Source: Bacteroides sp. 43_108 (GTDB lineage: Bacteria > Bacteroidota > Bacteroidia > Bacteroidales > Bacteroidaceae). Taken from it: a DNA stretch of 64,000 nucleotides. The stretch spans positions 1 through 64,000 of the forward strand of contig MNQS01000021.1 of NCBI GenBank assembly GCA_001915545.1, given 5' to 3'. Below the pieces are notes generated by a model that searched no databases, was not told where the DNA came from, and saw nothing but the letters and a program-made list of their open reading frames with translations. Position 1 is the stretch's first letter. Every line of letters starts with the position of its first letter. Both the position numbers and the translations under genes were made by a program. This document shows positions 18,556 to 27,877 of this stretch, in pieces.

Positions 18556-19624
18556 AAACAATTCCCGGAAAACGTATCATAAATATTCTGCTGGGAATCA
18601 CATTTCCACTTATCACTTTTGCACAGATCAGAGGCAAAATAACAGGTTCAGACCAACAGACAATATAAGGAGCAACAATCAGACTCTACATATATAGACG
18701 CTACGGTTTCTGCGTCAGACGGAACATTCGAATTTTCCCAAACAGAGGACAAATACATACTCATAGTCCAACACCTTCCTTATGAAACAGAAATTTTAAA
18801 CGGCCGAGGACAAGACTGCGGCTCTATACAACTTAGAAAAAAGGCATACAACATTGACGAAATCGTAGTTAAAGGCGAAAGACCATTAGTCAGAATAGAA
18901 AACGGCCGTCTATGCTACGACCTGTCTGTTCTTTCCCAAAAACAGGCGGTAAGCAATACTTACGAAGCTATAGGCCGATTGCCAGGCATACAGGACAACG
19001 ATGGAGCTCTATCGCCTGCCGGAGCCGAGAATCTGACCATCGTCATGAACGGCAAACCAACGACGATGACTACAGAACAACTCGAGACTCTGCTGCGCAA
19101 TACCCCAATAGACCGCGTGGAAAAAGCGGAAATCATATACAGTGCACCACCGGAAATGCATGTACGCGGTGCTGTAATAAATGTAGTGATGAAGCGTTCA
19201 AACGATTATTCCCTGCAAGGAGAAGTGGGAGCACATTACAAGAACCAATATTTCAACGATGGAGGAGCAAATGCAAATCTCAGATTTTCTACTCCGAAGT
19301 TAGCTATTGACCTCATGTATAGTGCCGACAATGTCAAGACTATGGAATATACTGATTTGTATTCCAAGCATACATTGTCGGGAAATATTTACAACATTTC
19401 TCAGAATGAACAATTGAGAGCAAAATATTGGAGTCACAATGTCAGAACTGCTTTTGAATACAACTTCAACGAAAAGAATCATCTGGACATAGCATATACC
19501 GGAAGTTATGCCACCTAACTAGCACACCTACACAAGGTCCGTAACTATGAACATTTCTTATCAATTTGGCGGCTATAAGAAAAAAGAATCCAAGAAAGTA
19601 GATACATCCAGATTCGGATTATAA
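18552..19624 (+). pseudogene. TonB-dependent-receptor-like outer membrane beta-barrel protein, internally deleted
   Basis: The ATG at 18552 opens MKTIPGKRIINILLGITFPLITFA, a signal peptide, then an in-frame TAA at 18666-18668. After a frameshift near 18700 the text resumes as a carboxypeptidase-like domain (DGTFEFSQTEDKY). A plug domain follows (YEAIGRLPGIQDNDGALSPAG...VMNGKP...EKAEIIYSAPPEMHVRGAVINVVM) and then the first barrel strands, up to a stop at 19516-19518. Immediately afterwards, in another frame, comes SYQFGGYKKKESKKVDTSRF, stop 19622-19624, the typical C-terminal strand of this family. Most of the barrel, several hundred residues, is missing. The gene is dead. Its family consists of outer-membrane beta-barrels related to TonB-dependent receptors. 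Confidence 0.85.
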
Positions 19625-19635
19625 AACCAAACAAT

Positions 19636-19678
19636 AAGAGGCTACATATACCTTTTGGTATATACAGCCTCTTTCTTT
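19636..19678 (+). terminator. Terminator after the receptor pseudogene
   Basis: AAGAGGCT...AGCCTCTT with an inner ATATACC/GGTATAT stem, followed by TCTTT. It is intact although the gene is not. Confidence 0.8.
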
Positions 19679-19835
19679 ACCATAGAGCATAACTGCACAA
19701 CGATTTCAAACAGGCACAACAGCACGCATCAAAGATATTGGTATAGATATCAGTAAAACATATACAAAGAGCTTGTGATTAAACCTATACATTTGTACTT
19801 ACAAAAGATTTACAAATTATAAAAACACATTCAAT

Positions 19836-20633
19836 ATGAAAAAGCTGATATCGGCACTGGTTGCCATTTTTACAATTACATCAATACAGGCAAAAACACT
19901 CATAGTTTATTACAGCTACACCAACAATGTACACAGAATAGTCAGTGATCTGAAAACACAAATAGACGCTGATATAATACGCGTAGAACCAGCAGAAGAA
20001 GGCCTTGACTACGCAGCAAACAACTATGCGCTTGGAAGTGCTCTAATCGATGCTATACGCAAAGCCCCCAATAATCCAGAATCATATCCGGATATCAAAA
20101 CAACAATAAGCAATCTTGATGAATACGACACCATCATCATCGGCGCACCATTATGGTGGAGCAACATGGCAGCGCCACTGCAGACATTCCTCTTCACATA
20201 CGGACCACAGATGGCAAATAAAAACATCGGACTCATTGTTTCAAGTGCGAGCAGTGGTATAAGCGGTGTTGAGGCTGATGCAAAACGCCTAGTTCCTAAA
20301 GGCAAATTCATGGCACCAAGCCTTTGGATCCGTTCTTCTCAGACATCAAACTGCCACAAAATGATATCTGAATGGCTGGAAGAAATAAACTACAATGTCA
20401 CAACAAGCATAAGCAATACGGACGACATAAATGCAGACATAGAATATATTGCCGGACAAATACATGTTGATGACAGATTTAAACATGTTTCCCTTTTCAA
20501 TATAAACGGCAATAAAATACTGCAGACCACAGACAAGAAAATAGACACCAGCAATATCCCATCTGGTGTCTATGTTGCAAAACTATCTAACGGCAATAAT
20601 TCCACACAACACAAACTGCACATAAAGAATTAA
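19836..20633 (+). CDS. Exported flavodoxin with T9SS-type C-terminal sorting-like domain
   Basis: A 265-residue protein. Residues 1-19 form a signal peptide (MKKLISALVAIFTITSIQA). A flavodoxin fold begins LIVYYSYTNNVHRIV and includes IIIGAPLWWSNMAAPLQTFL and a GLIVSSASSGISG strand-loop; this matches the short flavodoxins of the DUF/flavodoxin_4 type. The last ~55 residues (HVSLFNINGNKIL...IDTSNIPSGVYVAKLSNG...HKLHIKN) match the type A sorting domain pattern of type IX secretion cargo. An exported FMN protein with a sorting tail is unusual; cofactor insertion outside the cytoplasm is unexplained. It lies alone after a terminator, 95 bases before the MBL gene. Confidence 0.82.
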   Translation: MKKLISALVAIFTITSIQAKTLIVYYSYTNNVHRIVSDLKTQIDADIIRVEPAEEGLDYAANNYALGSALIDAIRKAPNNPESYPDIKTTISNLDEYDTIIIGAPLWWSNMAAPLQTFLFTYGPQMANKNIGLIVSSASSGISGVEADAKRLVPKGKFMAPSLWIRSSQTSNCHKMISEWLEEINYNVTTSISNTDDINADIEYIAGQIHVDDRFKHVSLFNINGNKILQTTDKKIDTSNIPSGVYVAKLSNGNNSTQHKLHIKN

Positions 20634-20728
20634 AATCCGTCTGACTGAACCGAATTTGCACAAAACCATATTTAAGACTATTTTTGCCAAAGACAAAAAC
20701 TTGGACATAGCATAAATAATAGCCTAAA

Positions 20729-21886
20729 ATGGAAAAACACAGAAAAATAAAAATGTTGTTCATCATAGTATCATCCGCCATCGTGATGGCAGGCGTTGGA
20801 ACATATATGTTTCTGAAACAGCCGTCTTTCGGAAAACTGCCAGAAGGCAAACGTCTGGAAAGAATTGAACGCTCACCGAATTACAGAAAAGGAGTGTTTT
20901 GGAACCAGATTGCGACACCTATGATGACCGGAGAAAAGAACCGATGGCAGGTCATGTGGGATTTCATTTTCGGCGACAGGAAAAATCTGCGTCCGCAAGA
21001 CTCCATCCCGGTGATACACACAGACCTCAAGCGACTTCCCAAAGAACAGAATCTCATGGTTTGGTTCGGACATTCCTCATACATGATTCAAATTGACGGA
21101 AAAAGAATCCTTGTGGATCCTGTATTCTGCAAAGCATCTCCGGTTTCATTTATCAACAAGCCGTTTTCTGGTACAGACATATACCGTCCTGAAGACATGC
21201 CTGAGATAGATTTGCTAATAATCACACACGACCACTGGGATCATCTCGATTACGAAACAGTAACAGCCCTGCAAGAAAAAGTAGCGAAAGTTGTGTGTCC
21301 GCTTGGCATTGGAGAGGACTTTGAATATTGGGGATATGACAGCGACAAATTGATCGAGCTCGACTGGTCTGAACATACAATATTAGACAATATTGACGTA
21401 CATTGCCTTCCTGCACGCCATTTCTCGGGGCGCGGACTGGCATCAAACAAAACATTATGGGCCTCATATATGATTGAATCGCCCTCAACAACCATTTTTA
21501 TAGGCGGTGACGGTGGCTACGGCCCGCATTTCAAGGAAATAGGAGAAAGTTTCACAAACATAGATTGGGCAATTCTTGAGAATGGTCAATACAACAATGA
21601 CTGGAAATACATACACACCATGCCATCACAACTTGAGCAAGTGGCAAAGGATCTAAAAGCAGAAAATGTCGTCACTGTGCATCATTCTAAGTATGCACTT
21701 TCAAATCACCCGTGGAACGAGCCGATAAAAACAGCAGAGGCGCTGAAGGGAAAAGGACTTACAAACGTTGCAATTCCGAAAATAGGTGAAGTCTTACAAC
21801 TTAAAGGTTCCACCCAAAACAAACAAGAACAAAACGATTCTATAAACAACACAGAAGCCAAAGAAGCACCTCAAACAAAGAAATAA
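20729..21886 (+). CDS. MBL-fold metallo-hydrolase (UlaG / NAPE-PLD-like)
   Basis: A 385-residue protein. The N-terminal helix LFIIVSSAIVMAGVGTYMF (about 10-28) anchors it to the membrane or serves as an uncleaved signal. The metal site THDHWDHLDY (HxHxDH), the segment LPARHFSGRG, and the later GGDGGYG and VTVHHSKYAL supply the remaining ligands. The conserved LMVWFGHSSYMIQIDGKRILVDPVF is typical of the NAPE-PLD/UlaG branch of beta-lactamase-fold hydrolases. The substrate is unknown; phospholipid or lactone hydrolysis is possible. The C-terminus ends in a Gln/Asn/Lys-rich tail. Confidence 0.88.
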   Translation: MEKHRKIKMLFIIVSSAIVMAGVGTYMFLKQPSFGKLPEGKRLERIERSPNYRKGVFWNQIATPMMTGEKNRWQVMWDFIFGDRKNLRPQDSIPVIHTDLKRLPKEQNLMVWFGHSSYMIQIDGKRILVDPVFCKASPVSFINKPFSGTDIYRPEDMPEIDLLIITHDHWDHLDYETVTALQEKVAKVVCPLGIGEDFEYWGYDSDKLIELDWSEHTILDNIDVHCLPARHFSGRGLASNKTLWASYMIESPSTTIFIGGDGGYGPHFKEIGESFTNIDWAILENGQYNNDWKYIHTMPSQLEQVAKDLKAENVVTVHHSKYALSNHPWNEPIKTAEALKGKGLTNVAIPKIGEVLQLKGSTQNKQEQNDSINNTEAKEAPQTKK

Positions 21887-21950
21887 AATACGACATAAAA
21901 AGTTTTGCAAAAGTTTGTCCACATTAAACCTTACAACATGTGACAAACAC

Positions 21951-21958
21951 TATCTTTG
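21951..21958 (+). promoter_or_regulatory. Putative -7 box (TATCTTTG) for the DUF1294 gene
   Basis: Exact TAnnTTTG match 28 bases upstream of the start; the -33 position is only TTA-like. Confidence 0.5.
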
Positions 21959-21986
21959 TACCCAAAACATATAAGACAAAGATACG

Positions 21987-22286
21987 ATGTTCATGACAGC
22001 AACTAATATACTCATCATATACTTCATACTGATAACAGCAGTCACATTCACCGTTTTCGGTATAGATAAATTGAAAGCCAAGAAATCATGGTGGCGTATA
22101 CCAGAATCTACATTGTTCATTCTGGCAATAATAGGTGGATCTATCGGCGCTTTGTTTGGCATGCATATTTTTCATCACAAGACTCTTCACAAGAAATTCA
22201 CTATTGGCATACCGGCCATATTAGTATTGCAGATAATCCTGGCATCATGGATTATCTTAAGGCTCAAGACGAGCAACATTATATGA
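21987..22286 (+). CDS. DUF1294 inner-membrane protein
   Basis: A 99-residue protein with three hydrophobic helices. The family motif is clear: FGIDKLKAKKSWWRIPESTLF, then IIGGSIGALFGM and HHKTLHKKF. These residues define DUF1294, a small membrane family of unknown function that in other proteins is fused to cold-shock domains. It has its own promoter-like box upstream and is a single-gene unit. Confidence 0.9.
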   Translation: MFMTATNILIIYFILITAVTFTVFGIDKLKAKKSWWRIPESTLFILAIIGGSIGALFGMHIFHHKTLHKKFTIGIPAILVLQIILASWIILRLKTSNII

Positions 22287-22363
22287 TTCCCTCACCCTAT
22301 CTTTACACACATAGATCCTATAGGGTACATCCTTGCATTGCCTGACCGAAAAAACAGTTTTCG

Positions 22364-22395
22364 TTTGCCTCTGCATCCGACTTTCGCTATCTTTG
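22364..22395 (+). promoter_or_regulatory. Promoter of the flippase/GT2 pair
   Basis: TTTG (22364-22367), 20 bases, TATCTTTG (22388-22395). The Wzx-like start follows 50 bases later. Confidence 0.75.
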
Positions 22396-22445
22396 CAGAC
22401 AACCGATCCATACAAATAAGAATCATTTTCAAAAATCCCCAATAA

Positions 22446-23969
22446 ATGAGCGAACAGCCGACAAAAACAGAAGGACAAGAAGAAGCCACATACGACCACA
22501 TAATCAAGTATACAGGCCTATTTGGAGGTGTACAGGGATTGACCATGCTTGTCGGCATAATAAGAAACAAATTGACAGCAACGCTGCTTGGTCCTTCTGG
22601 TTTGGCCCTGATAAATATATACAACAACGTTCTCAAGCTTCTTAACAATTCAACAAATTTCGGAATATCGTTCAGCGCCGTCAGAAATGTGTCAGAACTA
22701 TTTGATGAAGGAGACACGAAGAAAATATCCAATTTCGTAGACACAGTCAGAACCTGGAGTCTAATGACGGCTGTATTCGGAATGATTATCTGCTGCGCCA
22801 TTTCACCATTACTGAGCCAGTGGACATTCAAAAACTATGAATACACAGCTATATTCTGCGCCATATCTCCTATAGTTGCCATGATGAGCATTACAGGTGG
22901 CGAAATTGCAATTCTGAAAGGATTGAGACAGCTTAAACGCGTAGCTCTTATATCTGTGTTCGGTGCAATATCTACTCTAACACTCAGCACCCCCTTATAC
23001 ATCTGGATGGGAATAAAGGGCATAGTACCAGCTTTGCTCTTAAGCAATCTTGCAGTGACATGCATACACCTGCACTATTCCACAAAAACATATCCATGGC
23101 ACGCCACATGGCGCTCAATGAACAATATAAAAAAAGGCGTACCGATGATAAAACTTGGTATCGCCTTTATAATAGCAGGCGTTTTCGGACAGGGCGCCGA
23201 ATTGCTGATACGAATAGCCCTACTAGACCTTGGCGGACTCGAAGACGTGGGACTTTACAACAGCGGATATGTAATGGCAGTAACATACGCTTCAGTTGTA
23301 TTTGTAGCCATCGAGGCAGATTATTTTCCCCGCCTCTCTGCTTCATGCTCCGACAAAACAAAAATGAACGTCACAATCAACCGACAGATTGAAGCTTGCG
23401 TACTCCTGATATCGCCTTTCCTTACAATTTTCGTAATGGCGATGCCTCTTATTGTGCAGATCCTATATACGGACAAATTCACACCCGCCATTCCCATGGC
23501 AACATGTGCGACGCTCTATATGTACTTCAAGTCGCTGACACTTCCGGCAGCCTATCTTCCGCTGGCCAATGGAGATTCTAAAATGTACCTGATAACAGAA
23601 CTTATTTACGACGTCTTCATAGCTGCAGCCATACCATTAGGCTACAAGATGGCAGGCCTCACAGGCACCGGAATTGCACTTTCCGCAGGAGGACTTGTAG
23701 ATCTGCTGGTCATTCATCTTACATACAGATGGAAATACGGATTCAGATTCAATCTTAAACCAATGTTCCTATACTCTACGCAACTCGCCTTGCTGGTTGG
23801 ATGTATTGCGACATCTTTTACAGAAAATACAATGGCAAAATGGGTTACAGGAGGAATATGCATTTTAATCTCTGCCACCATATCGATGCGTACGCTCAAT
23901 AAGGAGATGAACATTATCGGTAAAATAATGAACAAAATAAAAAAGAACAAGGATGATGCAGGCAAATAA
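22446..23969 (+). CDS. O-antigen translocase / polysaccharide flippase (WzxE-like)
   Basis: A 507-residue protein with about 12-14 hydrophobic segments across residues 25-490. It starts with the KYTGLFGGVQGLTMLVGIIRNKLTATLLG pattern common to WzxE-type O-antigen translocases of the MOP exporter superfamily. Such proteins flip undecaprenyl-pyrophosphate-linked oligosaccharides across the inner membrane. The 3' end overlaps the next glycosyltransferase by 17 bases, so the pair is an operon. It is a second flippase besides the one at 47.1 kb, and likely serves a different glycan. Confidence 0.88.
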   Translation: MSEQPTKTEGQEEATYDHIIKYTGLFGGVQGLTMLVGIIRNKLTATLLGPSGLALINIYNNVLKLLNNSTNFGISFSAVRNVSELFDEGDTKKISNFVDTVRTWSLMTAVFGMIICCAISPLLSQWTFKNYEYTAIFCAISPIVAMMSITGGEIAILKGLRQLKRVALISVFGAISTLTLSTPLYIWMGIKGIVPALLLSNLAVTCIHLHYSTKTYPWHATWRSMNNIKKGVPMIKLGIAFIIAGVFGQGAELLIRIALLDLGGLEDVGLYNSGYVMAVTYASVVFVAIEADYFPRLSASCSDKTKMNVTINRQIEACVLLISPFLTIFVMAMPLIVQILYTDKFTPAIPMATCATLYMYFKSLTLPAAYLPLANGDSKMYLITELIYDVFIAAAIPLGYKMAGLTGTGIALSAGGLVDLLVIHLTYRWKYGFRFNLKPMFLYSTQLALLVGCIATSFTENTMAKWVTGGICILISATISMRTLNKEMNIIGKIMNKIKKNKDDAGK

Positions 23970-24963
23970 GGTTTCAGTTCTCGTAGCAGTCTACAATGCA
24001 GAAAAGTATCTAAGCAAATGTCTGGACTCTCTGATATCACAGACATATAAAAACATTGAAATAATATGCATTGATGACTGCTCAAAAGACAGCTCAGCAA
24101 AGATTCTGAACAAGTATGCATCTTCAGACAACAGAATAAAGATTTTGACATTGGCTAAAAATTCCGGCCAGGCCAACGCCAGAAACGAGGGACTGAAAAT
24201 AGCATCGGGCGAATACATCACCATGCTCGACAGCGATGACTGGTTTGCCGACGATTCCATCGAAAAAGCCGTTGAAGCCATAGAATCCGTCCCTGACGCA
24301 GATGCTTCCGCATTCAGGCTGATGCAATGCTATGAGGAAACCGGAAAAATTGTAGAATACGAAAACAAAACCGATAAAAAATGCATGAGCGGCTGGGAAG
24401 CATTCAGGCTCAGCCTAGACTGGAGCATGCATGGGCTGTATCTGGTCAGAACAGATATACACAAAAAATATCCGTTCGACAACTCTTGCCTGCTCTACAG
24501 CGACGACAACACCACAAGACTACACTACCTTCATTCACGCAAAGTAATCATGTCTGAGGGCAAGTATTTCTACAGAAAGCATGCAGAATCAATGACCAGT
24601 TCGTGCTCCATACGCCGTTTCGACATGCTTAGAGCCAACTACAGCATGATGCAGCAGCTTAAAAAGGAAGCAAAAGAAGGCAACCTGAAAGATGCCGACA
24701 AGATTCTCAACTTTTACGAGACTACAAGATGGCTGAATATTGTTGGCGCCTATTGGTATTACTTCAACAACAAACAGCATTTCACAAAAGAAGAAAAAAA
24801 GGAAATATACGATAAGATTTCATCTGCACTAAAAACAATTGAAGTGCGAAGAATAAAACCTTCACTGAAATTCAAAATGGGTTACTACCCATTTAAAAAT
24901 TTCAAACTCTTTCTCTTATCTGAGAACATTTATTTCTTGCTTAAAAAGCTATTAGGCAGATAA
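23953..24963 (+). CDS. Family 2 glycosyltransferase
   Basis: A 336-residue protein (MMQANKVSVLVAVYNAEKYLSKCLDSL). GT-A fold features: IICIDDCSKDSSAKIL, the QANARNEGLKIASGEYITMLDSDDW donor-site segment (DSDD), and a helical C-terminus. It overlaps the flippase gene by 17 bases and probably adds a sugar to the lipid-linked glycan which that flippase moves. Donor and acceptor unknown. The terminator at 24990-25036 closes the unit. Confidence 0.9.
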   Translation: MMQANKVSVLVAVYNAEKYLSKCLDSLISQTYKNIEIICIDDCSKDSSAKILNKYASSDNRIKILTLAKNSGQANARNEGLKIASGEYITMLDSDDWFADDSIEKAVEAIESVPDADASAFRLMQCYEETGKIVEYENKTDKKCMSGWEAFRLSLDWSMHGLYLVRTDIHKKYPFDNSCLLYSDDNTTRLHYLHSRKVIMSEGKYFYRKHAESMTSSCSIRRFDMLRANYSMMQQLKKEAKEGNLKDADKILNFYETTRWLNIVGAYWYYFNNKQHFTKEEKKEIYDKISSALKTIEVRRIKPSLKFKMGYYPFKNFKLFLLSENIYFLLKKLLGR

Positions 24964-24989
24964 AATACAAAACACAGAGTATAAAAGCA

Positions 24990-25036
24990 AAAATCCATCC
25001 AGAAAGACCAAAGCCATTCTGGATGGATTTTATTTT
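24990..25036. terminator. Bidirectional hairpin terminator
   Basis: AAAATCCATCCAGAA pairs with TTCTGGATGGATTTT over a 13-base loop, followed by TATTTT. It lies between the convergent GT2 and lipoprotein genes. Confidence 0.85.
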
Positions 25037-25101
25037 CAAAACATTTACTTCTATAATACGTGCAAGTATTGAAGCCGCATTCTGCTTCCATAAATGCCAT
25101 A

Positions 25102-25926
25102 TCAATATCCGTAAGTAACAATTACAGGATTTACGGCAGTACCGTAACTGCACATAACTACATTTCCGGCATTCATGCGATAATTGAATGTATAAGTCAC
25201 CACATCATCAGAATCCATGCTGTTTTCAACAGTGACACTCTTCACAAGATTCTTTGTTCCGCGTCCCAACATACCTGAATAATACAAATATTCAAGACCG
25301 AAACATCCCAATGCACGGCTTGCCACCTCCGGCATAAGTCCGTTGTAGTTCAATTCGTTTGAATACTGGAACGTATATGTATAGAACTTGTTGCTTGCAT
25401 CGGCACTAGGTATATACACTATGCTCGATATGTTACCGTCATTCCAGGTTATAACAGACGAAGCCCCCTTGGTGGTCTCTTCACCGAAACCGGAATTTTT
25501 ATAGATGACATTCCACGATGTAAGATAGCCCATAGAATAGTTGTAAGAGTATGTTGTGTTTCCGCTTACAGCCTGACTGACCAAAGCATTCTGCAAGATT
25601 AAATCCACTGCATCGCCGTTCGTACGCACTGTAACATCCCTCGTACCATATTTCAGCTTATAATATATTTCCTTTCCTTCGTATTGACCAGAAATGCCTG
25701 TGGCCAGCCTAGAATAGGCCTCAATCATATTATCGTTTCTGTAATAAAAATCCCAATCGTATGAATCATCAAAGACACCAGAACGCGAAATACTCTTCAC
25801 AGAACTGAAACCTGACGAATTCGGTGTATAGATATTTGAAGCCAATGTAGGAGAATCGCTGTCAGAACATGACGAAAACATCAAGACTGCAACCGACAAC
25901 AATGGTGCATAGAAGATTTTTTTCAT
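25102..25926 (-). CDS. DUF4595-like lipoprotein
   Basis: A 274-residue protein with lipobox VLMFSSC followed by acidic SDSDSP, a pattern consistent with surface export in Bacteroidota. The body consists of repeated beta-strand pairs with Tyr-rich hairpins (YDWDFYYRNDNMIEAYSR, YSYNYSMGYLTSWNVIYKN, YTYTFQYSNELNYNG, VTYTFNYRMNAGN). This YD/RHS-reminiscent design is seen in the DUF4595 family, whose function is unknown. It is a single gene next to tRNA-Cys. Confidence 0.8.
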   Translation of the reverse strand: MKKIFYAPLLSVAVLMFSSCSDSDSPTLASNIYTPNSSGFSSVKSISRSGVFDDSYDWDFYYRNDNMIEAYSRLATGISGQYEGKEIYYKLKYGTRDVTVRTNGDAVDLILQNALVSQAVSGNTTYSYNYSMGYLTSWNVIYKNSGFGEETTKGASSVITWNDGNISSIVYIPSADASNKFYTYTFQYSNELNYNGLMPEVASRALGCFGLEYLYYSGMLGRGTKNLVKSVTVENSMDSDDVVTYTFNYRMNAGNVVMCSYGTAVNPVIVTYGY

Positions 25927-25996
25927 AACTTCAATTTTTAATTATACAAAAAAAGCGCAACTGAAATATTCAGTTACGCTCTAAGTTCTAATTTTG

Positions 25997-26068
25997 AGGT
26001 GCCTGGCGGATTCGAACCGCCGTACGCGGTTTTGCAGACCGCTGACTAAGCCACTCATCCAAGGCACC
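25997..26068 (-). tRNA. tRNA-Cys (GCA)
   Basis: On the minus strand the acceptor GGTGCCT/AGGCACC pairs. The anticodon stem GCGGT/ACCGC holds loop CTGCAAA, giving anticodon GCA. The T-arm contains GGTTCGAATCC and the discriminator is U, as in bacterial tRNA-Cys. No encoded CCA. Confidence 0.95.
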
Positions 26069-26124
26069 GTTGCTTTGTTTTTTGCGGTTGCAAAGGTAGG
26101 GCAAATTTATCAATGCACCAAATT

Positions 26125-26322
26125 TTATTCATATTTTTTTGCCTCACCGCAAGTTTTTAGAGCGTTTTTTCCATTTTTCGTGCCACAATTGCCTGCTAAA
26201 GGACATCCGTGACACCCCGACAAGCCTTTTTTACGACCTGTCAACATTCTATACAGCCTCAACCCTACCACAAAAGCAACAAGCAAGAGAACTGCATATA
26301 CTGCCAAATCTTGTATCTCCAT
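26125..26322 (-). CDS. FeoB-associated-type Cys-rich membrane protein
   Basis: A 65-residue protein with one N-terminal membrane helix (LAVYAVLLLVAFVVGLRLYRML, about 6-27), a basic turn (TGRKKGLSG), and a Cys-rich tail with CHGCPLAGNC and one further Cys (LKTCGEAKK). This matches the small FeoB-associated Cys-rich proteins that usually sit beside the ferrous-iron transporter FeoB. No feoA/feoB is in the window, so it is an orphan here. Metal handling is plausible but unproven. Confidence 0.82.
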   Translation of the reverse strand: MEIQDLAVYAVLLLVAFVVGLRLYRMLTGRKKGLSGCHGCPLAGNCGTKNGKNALKTCGEAKKYE

Positions 26323-26426
26323 ACTTTTTATTTGACAAATATATATGAATGAACGTCCAAATACTAAAGTCTTCAGTTAAAATTAGTGAACAGCCCACAA
26401 GCTTGAAACACAAAAGCAGACTCAAA

Positions 26427-26458
26427 ATTGATTCAACGGCACAAAGCACGTAACTTTG
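26427..26458 (+). promoter_or_regulatory. Promoter of tilS
   Basis: ATTG (26427-26430), 20 bases, then TAACTTTG (26451-26458). It places transcription start near 26465, which rules out the TTG at 26428 as translation start. Confidence 0.65.
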
Positions 26459-26475
26459 TTAACGGTATACATAAA

Positions 26476-27849
26476 ATGCATTCTATGAGCAAATCTATAC
26501 AGCACACAGCAGAAGAGAAGGTTCGCCTATACATCGCAGAAAACAATCTTTATAATTTCGGACATGCAACAATAGCCACCGTCAGTGGCGGAGCAGACTC
26601 GATATGCCTTGCGTCAATGCTCAAGCGGTTGGGTATTGATTTTTTTGCCGTACACTGCAATTTTCACCTACGTGGTGAAGAGAGTATGCGCGATGAAAAA
26701 TTTGTGGAAGACTTCTGCAAAAGGAACGATATAAAACTCTTCAAGACTGATTTTGAAACGGAAAAATATGCATCAGAAAAGCATATCAGCATAGAAATGG
26801 CTGCAAGAGAACTAAGATACGCCTATTTTGAAGAAATAAGAAAAAAGATGGGTGCAGAAAGTATATCAGTGGCCCACCACCGCGATGACAACGTAGAGAC
26901 ATTTCTGCTCAACGTGACGCGGGGCACCGGAATAAGAGGAGCAGGAAGTATAAAAGCAGTAAACAATAGAATTGTAAGGCCAATGCTCTGCCTGTCACGC
27001 GAAGAGATACTAGAATATCTGAAAGAAATAGGTGAAACATACGTGACCGACAGCACCAATCTTGAATGCGACTTCAGCAGAAACAAGATAAGACTGAAAG
27101 TTATTCCTCTTCTAAAGGAAATAAATCCTGCCGCACAAGCAAACATTGCGCAGACCATCGAAAATATGAATGAAGTGCTGAAGATTTACGACCAATATAT
27201 GAAAGAGCATATTCAGCAATGCTGTACGGAAAAAGACGGCACATTCGTAATAAACAAGAAAAAGCTGTCCGCAACAGCCTCCCATACTTCTGTCCTTCAT
27301 GAAATAATCTATCCGCTCGGATTTACACTCTCGCAGGAGAAGGACATCATAAAAAACATGGATGACAGGACTGGAGCCATTTTCAGTTCTTCAACGCACA
27401 CATTGCTGTTGGACAGAGAATCCATCATTATCGAGCCATCCTCCACAGGAAACGAAGAAATTTTCGATATAGAAATATCAGACACACCAACCTCTGCATG
27501 CATCAAGCAGTGGGGACAGATGGACTTTGTCACCGTTCCCATAGGAGAAGTAGTGATCGAAAAAGACAGCAGTAAGGCTTTCTTTGACGCCGAAAAATTA
27601 GGAAGACATCTTACAATAAGATCTGTACGTACAGGAGATGCGTTCCAACCGTTCGGCATGAAAGGAAAGAAAAAACTTGTCAGCGACTACATGACAGATG
27701 TAAAAATGAACAGATTTGAAAAGGAACGACAGCAATTGCTGATTTCGGGCAACGACATCGCATGGGTTATCGGAAGAAGAAGTTCCGACAAATTCAGAAT
27801 TGATGAAAATACAACTCACGCTGTAATCGTATCATTCAAAAAGGAATAA
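26476..27849 (+). CDS. tilS: tRNA(Ile)-lysidine synthase
   Basis: A 457-residue protein starting MHSMSKSIQH; ATG 26485 is an alternative. The PP-loop ATP-pyrophosphatase motif SGGADS is at residues 37-42. FAVHCNFHLRGEES, SVAHHRDDNVETFLLNVTRGTGIRG and RPMLCLSREEI complete the N-terminal domain. A TilS substrate-binding region and a C-terminal domain (LTIRSVRTGDAFQPFGMKGKKKLVSDYM) follow. The enzyme converts C34 of the CAU-anticodon tRNA-Ile to lysidine using ATP and lysine, allowing AUA decoding, and is essential in most bacteria. Normal length; single-gene unit with its own promoter. Confidence 0.95.
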   Translation: MHSMSKSIQHTAEEKVRLYIAENNLYNFGHATIATVSGGADSICLASMLKRLGIDFFAVHCNFHLRGEESMRDEKFVEDFCKRNDIKLFKTDFETEKYASEKHISIEMAARELRYAYFEEIRKKMGAESISVAHHRDDNVETFLLNVTRGTGIRGAGSIKAVNNRIVRPMLCLSREEILEYLKEIGETYVTDSTNLECDFSRNKIRLKVIPLLKEINPAAQANIAQTIENMNEVLKIYDQYMKEHIQQCCTEKDGTFVINKKKLSATASHTSVLHEIIYPLGFTLSQEKDIIKNMDDRTGAIFSSSTHTLLLDRESIIIEPSSTGNEEIFDIEISDTPTSACIKQWGQMDFVTVPIGEVVIEKDSSKAFFDAEKLGRHLTIRSVRTGDAFQPFGMKGKKKLVSDYMTDVKMNRFEKERQQLLISGNDIAWVIGRRSSDKFRIDENTTHAVIVSFKKE

Positions 27850-27877
27850 TTTTTACGCATGGAGCAAGAATGAATCA

